A stretch of DNA of 64,000 bases from Alphaproteobacteria bacterium (GTDB taxonomy: Bacteria; Pseudomonadota; Alphaproteobacteria; Rhizobiales; Xanthobacteraceae): assembly GCA_016869215.1 (NCBI GenBank), contig VGEP01000011.1, positions 1 to 64,000 of the forward strand, read 5' to 3'. The position numbers and the translations under genes are program-made. Positions 1 through 8,757 of the stretch are shown piece by piece. Each line of letters starts with the position of its first letter. Within the stretch, counting starts at the first letter, position 1. The notes under the pieces are model-generated. The model worked only from the letters and a program-made list of their open reading frames with translations. It searched no databases and was not told where the DNA came from.

Positions 1-4
1 CATG

Positions 5-76
5 AGCTGCTGGCCTCCAACCCAGCCAGCAGCTTGAATCACAATCCGTAGCCCAACGGAATCCCTATCGATTCAG
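5..76. other. Structured non-coding left edge
   Basis: No gene is seen in the first 200 bases. A perfect 10-bp inverted repeat (AGCTGCTGGC, 5-14, with GCCAGCAGCT, 25-34) looks like a hairpin. It is followed by a nested repeat: TGAATC near 35 pairs with GATTCA near 70, around an ATCCGT/ACGGAAT inner stem. This may be the terminator of a gene left of the window or a dispersed repeat; the sequence cannot separate the two. Confidence 0.35.
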
Positions 77-205
77 AAAAACGGTGAACCGCTCTAGGCG
101 CCGTCCGTCGGCCGCGCGGCGCGGCCACGACGCATTGCCGAAGGGAGCATGGACCCGGTAGCATACCGGAAAAATTCGCGCGGATAGCGTCAGGGAGGTC
201 GCGTC

Positions 206-1252
206 ATGGGCCAATCGTATGTGCATGCCGGCGTTGGCGGCTATTTCGGCGGCACCGACGGCACGCTGGCCGGGGTGTTCCGGCGCGAGGCCGGCAGCGC
301 GACGTGGGAGCATACGCTCAAGGAGCCGGAGACCTACAGCGTCTTCGTGCACCCGGCCGATCCCAACCAGGTGTTCGCCGGAGCCGCCGACGGCATCTAC
401 CGCAGCACCGACCGCGGCGCGACGTTCGCCCGCACGAACTTCCCCGACGGCAGGGTGCAGGTCTGGTCGTTCCTTGCCGATCCCGCCAACCCGAAACGGC
501 TGTTGGCCGGCGGCTCGCCGGTTTCGATCTTCCGCAGCGAGGACGGCGGCGAGAGTTGGAAGCGCCTGCCCGATCCGAAACTGCCGGTGTACGCCAAATG
601 CCCGTTCGATTCCCGCGTCATGCGGTTCGCACGGAATCCCGGCCGGCCTGACGAAATCTTTGCAGTGCTCGAAGTCTCCGGCGTCATGCGCTCGACCGAC
701 GGCGGCGAGACCTGGAGCGATTGCAGCAATCATCTGGTGCGCCTATCCGAGCAGGAACCGCGGCTGCGCAGCAAGCTGATCAGCGACAGCGAGGCCGAGG
801 GCATGCTCGACGGCCACGCTGTCTGCACCAGCCCGGCCGATCCGGACGGCGTGATCATCGCGGTGCGCATGGGCCTGTTCCGCAGCCGCGACAAGGGGGC
901 GACCTGGGAAGACCTGCGCGTCGACCGCTTCTCGCCGTTCACCTACGGCCGCGACGTCAAGGTATCGCCTCAGGATCCCAAGACGATCTACGCCTGCCTG
1001 AGCGTCGCCGCGTCGTCGAAGGACGGTGCGCTGTACCGCAGCCGGGACGTCGGCCAGACCTGGCAGCGCTTCGACAAGGTGCAACCGCACGGCACGCTGA
1101 TGTCGGTGACGCTGCACCCGTCCGATCCGAAACAGGTCTATGTCGCGGCGCGCTATGGCGAGGTGTTCGGCACGCAGGACGGCGGCGAGACCTGGCGCGA
1201 GACGCCGCTGCCGCATGGCATCAAGCACATTTACGCACTGGCCTGCGGTTAA
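206..1252 (+). CDS. BNR/sialidase-fold (VPS10-like) repeat protein
   Basis: A 348-residue cytosolic-looking protein with no signal peptide. It consists almost entirely of Asp-box/BNR repeats; motifs such as YRSTDRGATF, FRSEDGGESW, MRSTDGGETW, FRSRDKGATW and YRSRDVGQTW recur about every 45-60 residues, as in WD40/YVTN/BNR beta-propellers. The ATG at 206 is preceded by a strong AGGGAGGT ribosome site. Such propellers include glycosidases, but no sialidase catalytic arginine triad or other enzymatic signature is apparent, so a scaffold or binding role is equally possible. It converges on the DUF3297 gene, with the two stops one base apart. The fold is confident; the function is unknown. Confidence 0.8.
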   Translation: MGQSYVHAGVGGYFGGTDGTLAGVFRREAGSATWEHTLKEPETYSVFVHPADPNQVFAGAADGIYRSTDRGATFARTNFPDGRVQVWSFLADPANPKRLLAGGSPVSIFRSEDGGESWKRLPDPKLPVYAKCPFDSRVMRFARNPGRPDEIFAVLEVSGVMRSTDGGETWSDCSNHLVRLSEQEPRLRSKLISDSEAEGMLDGHAVCTSPADPDGVIIAVRMGLFRSRDKGATWEDLRVDRFSPFTYGRDVKVSPQDPKTIYACLSVAASSKDGALYRSRDVGQTWQRFDKVQPHGTLMSVTLHPSDPKQVYVAARYGEVFGTQDGGETWRETPLPHGIKHIYALACG

Positions 1253-1253
1253 G

Positions 1254-1496
1254 CTACTTCTGGTCGCGGAAATACGGCTCGACCTTGCCGGTGAGCTTGA
1301 TCAGCAGCGGATTGCCGTGGCGGTCTTTCGCCTTGCCCGCGGCGACGCGGATCCAGCCCTCGCTGACGCAGTATTCCTCGACGTTGTTCTTTTCTGCGCC
1401 GTTGAAGCGGATGCCGATGTCGCGCTTGAGCGCTTCGGCGTCGAAATGCGGGCTGCGCGGGTCGATCGAGAGGCGGTCGGGCGGGGCGTCGCTCAT
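1254..1496 (-). CDS. DUF3297 family protein
   Basis: An 80-residue soluble protein matching the DUF3297 family from memory: the PPDRLSIDPRSPHFD start, the GIRFNGAEKNNVEEYC middle and a C-terminal GNPLLIKLTGKVEPYF. Length is typical. No function is established for the family. It is the last gene of a three-gene operon: its ATG lies three bases after the stop of the 1500-2096 gene, so the two are probably translationally coupled. There is no signal peptide or membrane segment. Confidence 0.85.
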   Translation of the reverse strand: MSDAPPDRLSIDPRSPHFDAEALKRDIGIRFNGAEKNNVEEYCVSEGWIRVAAGKAKDRHGNPLLIKLTGKVEPYFRDQK

Positions 1497-1499
1497 GGC

Positions 1500-2096
1500 T
1501 CATCTCACCCAGCGGGCGTCGGGATGGTCTTCGGGCACGTGTAGCATCGTCAGCGCCAGACTCGTGTCGCCCGCGATGACAACGGCGCGAGGCTCCGCCG
1601 TGTGCGCGCTGCGCCAAAGGTGGAGTTGATAGTCGCCCTTGCAGATGCGGATTTCGGCGCGTCCCGCGCGGTCGGTACGCCCGCGGAATGCGTCGAGCCG
1701 GATCTCGACGCCGCCGAGCGGTTGCGCCGTGTCCCGCTCGGTGATCGTCACGGTCAACGTATGTTCCGGCTTGGCTGCCGCCGCAACGCTGAACCGCGCC
1801 GCCGAAGCGTCCTGGCCGGATGGCAGGCGCACGCTGTATTCCGCGAGCCCCGGCGCGGCGGGCGCGGGCACGTCGATTACGGTCCAGCAGAGCGCTTCGG
1901 TGCCGGCCCACGGCTTGTCGCCAAGCGTTCCGGAGGCGACGACAGCGCCGCGCGCGTCGATCGCTTCGATGCGCTGGCCTGCGAGCGTGCCGCCCGAAGC
2001 TGCCTTCGCCCCGGCCTTGATCTGGAAGCGTTCGCCCGCGACGACCGGCATCGGCACGTCCCACACCGCGAGGCTGATGTTGTTATCTTCGCTCAC
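1500..2096 (-). CDS. Hypothetical protein with carboxypeptidase-regulatory-like C-terminal domain
   Basis: A 198-residue soluble protein that I do not recognise as a named family. The first half is beta-rich (alternating hydrophobics, QRIEAIDARGAVVASGTL), suggesting an Ig-like sandwich. The second half contains GGVEIRLDAFRGRTDRAGRA followed by GDYQLHLWRSAH, the pattern of a carboxypeptidase-regulatory/transthyretin-like domain. There is no signal peptide. The gene sits 9 bases downstream of a flavoprotein and 3 bases upstream of DUF3297, so all three are almost certainly one transcript. It may be a partner or stabiliser of the flavoenzyme; that is inference from position only. Confidence 0.65.
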   Translation of the reverse strand: MSEDNNISLAVWDVPMPVVAGERFQIKAGAKAASGGTLAGQRIEAIDARGAVVASGTLGDKPWAGTEALCWTVIDVPAPAAPGLAEYSVRLPSGQDASAARFSVAAAAKPEHTLTVTITERDTAQPLGGVEIRLDAFRGRTDRAGRAEIRICKGDYQLHLWRSAHTAEPRAVVIAGDTSLALTMLHVPEDHPDARWVR

Positions 2097-2105
2097 GGCG
2101 TCCCC

Positions 2106-3629
2106 TCACGAATTTCGCTGCGCCGCGTGGCGGCCGGCGATGCGGCCGAACACCAGGCAGCGCCCCAGCCCGTGCTGCGCAAAGCCGCCCTGCGATTCGC
2201 CCGCGCAATAGAGGCCGGGAATGGTTTCCCCGCGCGTGTCGATCGCCTGCGCATTGGTGTCGGTGCGAAGCCCCGTCAGCGTGTCGTGCAAGATCGGCGT
2301 CGCCCATGCGGCGTAGAACGGCGGCCTGGCGATCGGATGGATCGGCGTCGGCTTCCTGAAGTCGAGGTCGACTCCAGAAGTGACGAACGAGTTGTAGCGT
2401 GCGACGGTCTCTTCCAAAGCTGCGGCCGGCATCGGCCGTTTCTGGTGCGGATTTTCGATCTTGCCGGCGAGTTCGAAAATCGTGTCGGCGGTAAAGAAAT
2501 AGCCGTCGGGATCGACGTTAGGCGGCTTGGGATTCCACTTCTGCCGCGCCACCGCGTCGGCGTCGAAGATCGCCCAGATCGGGCCGCCCCCGTTCAGCTT
2601 GTCCTTATCGCCGTGATTGGCGAGCGCCGCGTTGATGTAGTCGTAGCCGCTGTCGAGCTCGTTCCAGAACCGCTTGCCGAACTGGTTGACGAGAATCGCC
2701 TCCTGCCAGTCCGTCACCGTCAGGCCGGTGGCCTTGCAGAGATGAAAAATCGGGCTGTCGGTTTCGTAATAGAGGCTGATATAGCCCCAGCGCGTGCCCA
2801 TGTGGCGCGTCTTGGTGATGGCGGGGCCGACTTCGCTGGTCTGCGTGCCGGTTGCCCAAAGCGAGGCGCCGATGTCCATGGCCGCGAGCTCGCCGTCGGC
2901 GCCCTGCTCGGAATAGGGCATGCCGGCCTGCTGATACTCCTCGGTGAGCCGCGGATCGAACATGCGGCGGAAGTTCACGTTGCCGGTGTGGCCGCCGGTT
3001 GCGACGATGACGCCCTTCTTGGCCTCGATCGCGACCTCGCGGCCATCGGTGCGCGTGACGATGCCGAGGACGCGGCCCTTGCCGCCGTTGCGCACGATTC
3101 GCGTCATCTCGTGCTTGAGCAGAATCTGCGCGCCTTTTTTTCGTGCGCTCTCGGCGAGGCGGCGGACAAGGCCGGAGCCGTTGCGGTTGCGGCGCGGGGC
3201 GATCACCTCGCTCGGCACGTGCCACTCGTGCGTGACGAAGGTCCGCGGCACGGTCGAGGCGTCGGGCGTGACGATCGGCTTCTCGATGAAGGTGATGCCG
3301 TTGTCTAGCAGGAACTGGAACGTCGGCACGCATTCGTCGGCGAAGGTGCGTACGAGATCGCGGTCGTTGTAGCGGCTGTCGCCGCGCGCGAAGTTGATCC
3401 AGTCGGCGTAGACCTTGTCGGGGCTGTCCTCGATGCCGAGCTTCTTCTGCAGGGCGTTGCCGCCACCAAGGTGCACACGCCCGCCGCTCAGCATGGCGTG
3501 GCCGCCGATGTCGAAATTTTCCTCGACCACGATGACCGCCGCGCCATGGTCGCGCGCCGACACGGCTGCCGCGAGGCCCGCGGCGCCTGCGCCGATGACC
3601 ACGACATCCGTCGAAAGCGACCATTCCAT
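2106..3629 (-). CDS. FAD-dependent oxidoreductase, fumarate-reductase/3-ketosteroid-dehydrogenase type
   Basis: A 507-residue flavoprotein. It opens directly with a Rossmann FAD-binding motif (VVVIGAGAAGLAAAVSA, residues about 8-24) and VVEENFDIGGHAMLSGG. A second dinucleotide-fold element (GVIVATGGHTGN) follows, and the C terminus has the typical flavin-contacting GLYCAGESQGGFAQHGLG. This is the FAD_binding_2 superfamily (fumarate or urocanate reductase, KstD). The start is placed at 3629 because the fold begins there; earlier in-frame codons would run over the bioB promoter and 5' end. It heads the operon with the 1500 and 1254 genes and is divergent from bioB across about 147 bases. There is no signal peptide, so it is cytosolic; the substrate is unknown. 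Confidence 0.85.
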   Translation of the reverse strand: MEWSLSTDVVVIGAGAAGLAAAVSARDHGAAVIVVEENFDIGGHAMLSGGRVHLGGGNALQKKLGIEDSPDKVYADWINFARGDSRYNDRDLVRTFADECVPTFQFLLDNGITFIEKPIVTPDASTVPRTFVTHEWHVPSEVIAPRRNRNGSGLVRRLAESARKKGAQILLKHEMTRIVRNGGKGRVLGIVTRTDGREVAIEAKKGVIVATGGHTGNVNFRRMFDPRLTEEYQQAGMPYSEQGADGELAAMDIGASLWATGTQTSEVGPAITKTRHMGTRWGYISLYYETDSPIFHLCKATGLTVTDWQEAILVNQFGKRFWNELDSGYDYINAALANHGDKDKLNGGGPIWAIFDADAVARQKWNPKPPNVDPDGYFFTADTIFELAGKIENPHQKRPMPAAALEETVARYNSFVTSGVDLDFRKPTPIHPIARPPFYAAWATPILHDTLTGLRTDTNAQAIDTRGETIPGLYCAGESQGGFAQHGLGRCLVFGRIAGRHAAQRNS

Positions 3630-3776
3630 GCGGAGTTTGCCTGAAGCTTGGGCGGCGTGCGGCTCGGGTGACGCCGTCCGGGCGGGGTCCGGGTTTGGGC
3701 CGCATCTTGACCAGACCCGGCGCGCGGTCAAGGCGGCCATGCTTGCAATGGATGATCGCCGCTCTATGGTGGCGGC

Positions 3777-4763
3777 ATGTCGCTCGCACATTCATCGTCG
3801 CCCGGCGCAAGCCCGGTCCCGGTACGCAACGACTGGACCCGCGACGAGGTCCGCGCCCTGTTCGACCTGCCGTTTAGCGACCTGATGTTCGAGGCGCAGC
3901 GCGTGCACCGCCTGCACTTCGACCCGGCCGAGGTGCAGATTTCCACACTGCTGTCGATCAAGACCGGGGGCTGCCCGGAGGACTGCGCCTATTGCCCGCA
4001 GAGCGCGAAATACGACACCGGCGTCAGAGCCGAAAAGCTGATGAGCCTCGACGCTGTGCTGGCCGAGGCGCGTGCGGCCAAGGCGTCCGGTGCCAGCCGC
4101 TTCTGCATGGGTGCGGCCTGGCGCGAGCCGAAGGACCGTGACCTCGATCGCGTCTGCGCGATGGTTGAGGGCGTGCGCGCGCTCGGCATGGAGACCTGCG
4201 CCACGCTCGGCATGTTGACGCCGGAGCAGGCGGGACGACTCAAGGACTCCGGCCTCGACTACTACAACCACAACCTCGACACCTCACCGGAGTTCTACGG
4301 CGAAATCATCACCACGCGCACATACAAGGAACGCCTGGAAACGCTGGACGCGGTACGCGCCGCAGGCATCCACGTCTGCTGCGGCGGCATCGTCGGAATG
4401 GGCGAGCGTAGGGACGACCGCATCGGCATGATCGCAACGCTGGCAAGCCTGCCGGTGCATCCCGAGAGCGTGCCGATCAACATGCTGGTGCGCGTCGAGG
4501 GCACGCCGCTCGCCGCCGAAGCCGCCCTCGACCCGCTCGAGTTCGTGCGCACGATTGCGGTCGCGCGCATCTGCATGCCGAAATCGGTGGTGCGGCTGTC
4601 CGCGGGCCGCGAGGACATGAGCGAGGAAATGCAGGCGCTGTGCTTCCTCGCCGGCGCCAACTCGATCTTCTACGGCCCGAAGCTGCTTACCACGCCGAAT
4701 CCCGGCCGCGACCGCGACATGGCGCTGCTCGACAGGCTCGGGCTTCGGCCGATGGAGCGCTGA
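3777..4763 (+). CDS. bioB: Biotin synthase
   Basis: A 328-residue radical-SAM enzyme that inserts sulfur into dethiobiotin, the last step of biotin synthesis. The CxxxCxxC cluster motif is [13 protein letters not shown], with Cys66, Cys70 and Cys73. Other BioB hallmarks are the [12 protein letters not shown] segment, [25 protein letters not shown], the [10 protein letters not shown] stretch, and the C-terminal VRLSAGRED that carries the conserved arginine ligand of the auxiliary 2Fe-2S cluster. The protein is full length with no oddity. No other bio genes are in the window, so this is a stand-alone copy, divergent from the flavoprotein gene. Confidence 0.97.
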   Translation: MSLAHSSSPGASPVPVRNDWTRDEVRALFDLPFSDLMFEAQRVHRLHFDPAEVQISTLLSIKTGGCPEDCAYCPQSAKYDTGVRAEKLMSLDAVLAEARAAKASGASRFCMGAAWREPKDRDLDRVCAMVEGVRALGMETCATLGMLTPEQAGRLKDSGLDYYNHNLDTSPEFYGEIITTRTYKERLETLDAVRAAGIHVCCGGIVGMGERRDDRIGMIATLASLPVHPESVPINMLVRVEGTPLAAEAALDPLEFVRTIAVARICMPKSVVRLSAGREDMSEEMQALCFLAGANSIFYGPKLLTTPNPGRDRDMALLDRLGLRPMER

Positions 4764-4796
4764 TCCGCTTGCCACGCGTTGGGGCAAGTGCTCTGG

Positions 4797-5390
4797 ATGC
4801 GGCATCGTCATCAGCCGCGGCTTGATCGCGTGTCCGAAGCCCCCATCCAGCGCCGCCCGCGCCGGTCGTTCGACTGGTCGACCGCCTTCATCGCCGTCGC
4901 GGTCGCCGCCGCCGCAGCGACGGTCTATCTGCGCGACGGCCAGGCGCGATTTCTCGAAATCCTGGTTCACGACTTTTATCTCTTTGTCGACATTCTGCCC
5001 AAGGTGCTGGCGGCCTGCATTATCGCGGCCCTGGTCGCGGTCCTGATGCCGCGCGAGGCCGTGCTGCGCTGGGTCGGCGCTGAGTCCGGCTTTCTCGGGA
5101 TCGTGATCGCAACGCTCGCGGGCGTGATCTGCCCCGGCGGGCCCATCACCATCTTCCCGGTCGCCGCGGCCTTCATCGCGGTCGGCGCCGATATCGGCGC
5201 GGCAGTCGCCTTCATCACCAGTTGGACGCTGCTCGGCTATGCGCGGGTGCTGGTCTGGGAACTGCCGTTCTTCGGGATCGATTTCGTGACCTGGCGCATG
5301 ATCGCGGCCGTTCCGCTGCCGATCGTCGCCGGGTTGCTCGCGCGCTACCTGGCCGGTGTGATCGCCGCGCGGACGGGGCCGGGCGCATGA
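4797..5390 (+). CDS. Half-size permease (ArsP/DUF318-like), first half
   Basis: A polytopic membrane protein of about 197 residues with roughly four to five helices. The central AESGFLGIVIATLAGVICPGGP region, with a conserved CPGGP turn followed by IFPVAAAF, resembles one repeat of the ArsP_1/DUF318 permease family, whose usual members are about 300-400 residues with two such repeats. Its stop overlaps the start of the next gene (ATGA at 5387-5390), and that gene encodes the matching second repeat. The start is uncertain: ATG 4797 has only a weak GGGG upstream, and GTG 4831 is an alternative. Likely function is substrate efflux together with its partner; the substrate is unknown. Confidence 0.75.
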   Translation: MRHRHQPRLDRVSEAPIQRRPRRSFDWSTAFIAVAVAAAAATVYLRDGQARFLEILVHDFYLFVDILPKVLAACIIAALVAVLMPREAVLRWVGAESGFLGIVIATLAGVICPGGPITIFPVAAAFIAVGADIGAAVAFITSWTLLGYARVLVWELPFFGIDFVTWRMIAAVPLPIVAGLLARYLAGVIAARTGPGA

Positions 5391-5881
5391 TCTATCTGGT
5401 CGACGCATTGCTGTGGGTGATCGCAGGCGTGCTCGCGCTGGTCGCGGCACAGCGCAGCCGTGCGCTGCTGCGCGACAGCGTGCGCGAGGGCACGGTCGAT
5501 TGCGTGCGCCTCCTGCCGCGCATCATGCTGGGCGTCATCGGCGCGGGTTATATTGCGGCGCTGCTGCCGCAGGAGACGGTTGGCCGCTGGCTCGGCGCCG
5601 ACTCCGGCATTCTCGGCCTTGCCATCGCTGCGCTCGGCGGCGCGCTGACGCCCGGCGGCCCGGTGATCGGCTTTTCCATCGGGGTCGCCGCGCTCAAGGG
5701 CGGGGCGGGCGCGCCGCAGGTCATCGCCTACACCACCGCCTGGGCGCTGTTCGCCTTTCAGCGGCTGTTCCTGTGGGAAATCCCGGTCATGCCGCGCCGG
5801 CTGGTCGTGCTGCGGATCGCTGCATCGCTGCCGCTGCCGTTTCTTGCGGCCGGATTCGCTATGCTCTTGGGGCGGCCCTGA
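5387..5881 (+). CDS. Half-size permease (ArsP/DUF318-like), second half
   Basis: A 164-residue membrane protein whose core repeats that of the upstream gene: GADSGILGLAIAALGGALTPGGP here against GAESGFLGIVIATLAGVICPGGP there (written in shortened form), each followed by a helix and a short Leu-Trp-Glu (LWE or VWE) element. The ATG overlaps the preceding stop by two bases (ATGA), indicating translational coupling and probably a 1:1 complex. Together the two products reconstitute one complete two-repeat permease. There is no frameshift: each half has its own start and N-terminal helix, so this is a natural split or an unfused ancestral state. The substrate is unknown. Confidence 0.75.
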   Translation: MIYLVDALLWVIAGVLALVAAQRSRALLRDSVREGTVDCVRLLPRIMLGVIGAGYIAALLPQETVGRWLGADSGILGLAIAALGGALTPGGPVIGFSIGVAALKGGAGAPQVIAYTTAWALFAFQRLFLWEIPVMPRRLVVLRIAASLPLPFLAAGFAMLLGRP

Positions 5882-5967
5882 CGGTGCCGCACGCGGGCCT
5901 CGAACCGTGGCCGCGCTCCGCCGCCCGATGCTAGGATGTTTCCAAAGATAAACGGGAGGGAAGCACC

Positions 5968-6948
5968 ATGCGCAACGTACGCCGTCAGTTCCTCGTCGCC
6001 GCTGCCGCCGTTCTGCTGGTACCGGCCGTCTCTGCCTTCGCGCAGGACGACTATCCCAACAAGACGATCAAAATCATCGTCGCGTCGGCGCCCGGCGGGC
6101 CGACCGACCTGCCGGCGCGGCTGGCGTCCGAAATCCTCAAGAATAAACTCGGTCAGGCCGTGGTGGTCGAGAACCGTCCCGGCGCTGGCGGCGCCATCGG
6201 CGCGCGCGCGGGCGCAGCCGCGCCGCCGGACGGCTACACGCTGTTCATGGGCAACACCAGCACCTTTGCGGTGATCCCGGCGGTGTCGTCGAGCGCGGGC
6301 TACGACCCGGTGAAGGACTTCGTGCCGATCATCAAAATCACGGAAGGCTTCCAGATTCTGGTGGTGCATCCGTCCTCGCCATGGAAGACGGTCAAGGAGT
6401 TCGTGGATTACGCCAAGGCCAATCCGGGCAAGATCAACTACGCGCACACCGGCAACGGCGGGCTGCCGCACCTCGCCGGCGAATTGTTCATGCTGCGCTC
6501 CGGCAGCAAGCTGACCGGCGTTCCCTACCGCAGCGGCGGCGAGTCCAACACCGCGGTGCTGAGCCAGGCGGTGCAGGCGACATTCGAGAACATCGCCATC
6601 CTGCGCACGCTGGTGCCGGAAGGAAAGCTGCGCGCGCTCGGCGTGCAGAATGCGACCCGCACGCCGATCATGAAGGACGTGCCGACCATGGCCGAGGCCG
6701 GTTACCCGAATGCCGAGGCCAACACGTTCTTCGGCGTTGCTGCGCCCAAGGGCACGCCGGCCGCGATTGTCGCCAAGCTCAACGCCGCGCTGAACGAAGG
6801 CCTGCAGACGCCGGAAATGCAGAAGACCATCACCAATCTCGGCAGTCAGGCGGTTCGCAACTCGCCGGCCGAGTTCGCGGCGTTCATCGCCGCCCAGCAC
6901 AAGAAGTGGGTCGATGTCGGCAAGGCCGCGGGTGTGAAGGTGAATTGA
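5968..6948 (+). CDS. Bug/TctC-family periplasmic solute receptor 1
   Basis: A 326-residue tripartite-tricarboxylate (Bug) receptor. It has an N-terminal Sec signal peptide ending near SAFAQD (residues about 20-25), followed by the family hallmark YPNKTIKIIVASAPGGPTD and VVVENRPGAGGAIGA. Mid-protein are the INYAHTGNGGLPHLAGELF and GVPYRSGGES elements that close over a carboxylate ligand. The start has a GGGAGGG ribosome site. No TctA/TctB membrane genes are nearby, which is usual for Bug paralogues; the receptor may serve distant permeases or act in sensing. The FAD monooxygenase downstream hints at an aromatic or organic-acid ligand (inference). Confidence 0.93.
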   Translation: MRNVRRQFLVAAAAVLLVPAVSAFAQDDYPNKTIKIIVASAPGGPTDLPARLASEILKNKLGQAVVVENRPGAGGAIGARAGAAAPPDGYTLFMGNTSTFAVIPAVSSSAGYDPVKDFVPIIKITEGFQILVVHPSSPWKTVKEFVDYAKANPGKINYAHTGNGGLPHLAGELFMLRSGSKLTGVPYRSGGESNTAVLSQAVQATFENIAILRTLVPEGKLRALGVQNATRTPIMKDVPTMAEAGYPNAEANTFFGVAAPKGTPAAIVAKLNAALNEGLQTPEMQKTITNLGSQAVRNSPAEFAAFIAAQHKKWVDVGKAAGVKVN

Positions 6949-6992
6949 GCCATTGTGGCTGCGATTGGCTCGAACATTGCGGCACACTCGGG

Positions 6993-7017
6993 CACCCTCC
7001 CCCTCCAGGGGAGGGTG
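6993..7017. terminator. GC-rich hairpin downstream of Bug receptor 1
   Basis: A perfect 10-bp stem, CACCCTCCCC (6993-7002) with GGGGAGGGTG (7008-7017), around a 5-base loop, 45 bases past the receptor stop. It lacks a T-run, so it is either a weak terminator or a dispersed repeat; the same CCTCCCC/GGGGAGG arms occur at 38405-38526. Confidence 0.45.
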
Positions 7018-7082
7018 ATCGCGCCTTTGGCTCGCATTGCGCTTCTCTCACCGGCAAGCGTTCGGCGGCCTGTTGTGAAATG

Positions 7083-8696
7083 ATGACCCGCAAAATCCCC
7101 GTTCTGATCGTCGGCGGCGGCCCCGTCGGCTTGGCGCTGGCCGCCGAGCTTGGCTGGCGCGGCGTCGGCTGCGAACTGGTCGAGCAAACCGACGGCGTCA
7201 TCGCCACGCCGAAAATGAACGAGGTCAACGTCCGCACCATGGAGTTCTGCCGGCGCTGGGGCATCGCCGGCGAGGTGCTGAACTGCCCGTTCCCGGCCGA
7301 TTATCCGTTCGATGTGGTCTTCGTCACCAGTCTTGCAGGCCATGAGATCGGCCGGATGCGGCGTCCGGCGCGCGCCAGGCAGGTGCCGGAGAGCTACAGC
7401 CCGATGCGGCTGCAGGCCTGCTCGCAGATGTGGTTCGATCCGATCCTGCGCCGGTTTGCCGAGTCGCATCCCACCGTGCGCCTGCGCCACTGCACAAGGC
7501 TGGAGTCCTTCGAGGACAACGGCGCGGGAGTGACTTGCGAACTGACCGACCTCGAAACCGGCGCGCGCGAACGCGTCGAGGCCGATTACGTCGTCGGCTG
7601 CGACGGTGCGACCGGCGCGATCCGCTCCGCGCTCGGCATCGGGCTGCAGGGGCAGGGCGTGCTGGGCCATCCAGTGCATCTGTTCTTTCGCGCGCCAGGA
7701 TTGCTGGACGCATGCGGCCGGGAGACCGGCGCGTTCTTCCTCGCCATCGACCGCGACGGCCTGTGGGCCAACATCCGCATCATCGATCCCGTCAACGCCA
7801 TGTGGCGGCTAATGGTGCTCGACACCGACGGCAGGCAGACGCCGGAAACGATCGACCGCGCGGCGCTGATCCGGCGCGCGGTGGGCCGGCCTTACGACGT
7901 CGAATGGCTGGGCACCAGCATCTGGAGCCGCCGCAGCCTGGTCGCCGAGCGCTACGGCAAGGGCCGCGTGTTCCTCGCCGGCGACGCCGTGCACCAGCTC
8001 TCGCCGACCGGCGCGCTCGGCATGAACACCGGCATTGCCGACGTGGTCGACCTTGGCTGGAAGCTTGCCGCCGCGATGCAGGGCTGGGGCGGGCCCAATC
8101 TGCTTGCGAGCTACGACGCCGAGCGCCGGCCGGTCGGACGGCGCGCCATCGATAAGACGTCCGAGTTTCATCTGGCGCATGGCAAGTTCGGCGAGAGCTT
8201 TGCCGCTATCGAGAGCGATGGCGAGGAGGGCCGTGCGCTTCGCGCCCGGCTCGGCACAGAACTTGTCCGCGACGTGGGCGCCATGTTCCGCACCATCGGA
8301 TTGCAGCTCGGCTACCGCTACGAAGGCTCGCCCATTGTGGTGCCCGACGGCACGCAAGGGCCGCCCGACGATCCGGAAAATTTCGTGACCTCGGCGCGTC
8401 CCGGCTCGCGCGCGCCGCACGTGCCGTTGAAGGACGGGCGGTCGGCGCTGGATCTGTTCGGAAGGGGATTCGTCCTGGTACGCTTCGGCGAGGACGCGCC
8501 TGACGGATCGGCTCTGGCGGATGCGGCGGCGGCGCGCGGCGTCCCGCTGCGGATTGAGCTGGTACAAGAGGCCGAAGCAGCCTCGCTCTACGAACGCAAG
8601 CTGGTGCTGGTGCGCCCCGATGGCCACGTCGCCTGGCGGGGGGACGCCGAGCCTGCCGATGCTCTTGCCGTCATCGACCGGGTGCGGGGCGCGTAA
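7083..8696 (+). CDS. FAD-dependent aromatic-ring monooxygenase (TfdB/MhpA type)
   Basis: A 537-residue class A flavin monooxygenase. Motifs in order are the N-terminal GGGPVG Rossmann loop (residues 11-16), the DG motif VVGCDGATGAIRSALG, the second FAD motif RVFLAGDAVHQLSPTGALG, and a C-terminal thioredoxin-like domain (from about residue 430) typical of phenol hydroxylase/TfdB/MhpA. It hydroxylates aromatic or polyketide-like substrates using NAD(P)H and O2; the substrate cannot be read from the sequence. The start is taken at 7083 (ATG 7080 is adjacent and equally possible), just before the Rossmann strand. It lies 134 bases after a Bug receptor that may import its substrate. Confidence 0.88.
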   Translation: MTRKIPVLIVGGGPVGLALAAELGWRGVGCELVEQTDGVIATPKMNEVNVRTMEFCRRWGIAGEVLNCPFPADYPFDVVFVTSLAGHEIGRMRRPARARQVPESYSPMRLQACSQMWFDPILRRFAESHPTVRLRHCTRLESFEDNGAGVTCELTDLETGARERVEADYVVGCDGATGAIRSALGIGLQGQGVLGHPVHLFFRAPGLLDACGRETGAFFLAIDRDGLWANIRIIDPVNAMWRLMVLDTDGRQTPETIDRAALIRRAVGRPYDVEWLGTSIWSRRSLVAERYGKGRVFLAGDAVHQLSPTGALGMNTGIADVVDLGWKLAAAMQGWGGPNLLASYDAERRPVGRRAIDKTSEFHLAHGKFGESFAAIESDGEEGRALRARLGTELVRDVGAMFRTIGLQLGYRYEGSPIVVPDGTQGPPDDPENFVTSARPGSRAPHVPLKDGRSALDLFGRGFVLVRFGEDAPDGSALADAAAARGVPLRIELVQEAEAASLYERKLVLVRPDGHVAWRGDAEPADALAVIDRVRGA

Positions 8697-8711
8697 TGTC
8701 TTTTTGTCTGG

Positions 8712-8756
8712 GCATGATCTTTTCCGAAAACCGGTTGCCACTTTCCGGGATCATGC
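8712..8756. repeat. 45-bp dispersed palindromic element
   Basis: An imperfect palindrome with termini GCATGATC (8712-8719) and GATCATGC (8749-8756), and an internal CCGAAAACCGG. I recall near-identical elements between genes across Rhizobiales. It lies between the stops of two convergent genes and may help terminate both. Confidence 0.7.
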
Positions 8757-8757
8757 C

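Noticed and set aside
2106-3791. Longer flavoprotein starting at 3791
   Set aside because: The extra 54 residues are Arg/Pro-rich without fold features and would overlap the start of bioB; the Rossmann motif begins right after ATG 3629.
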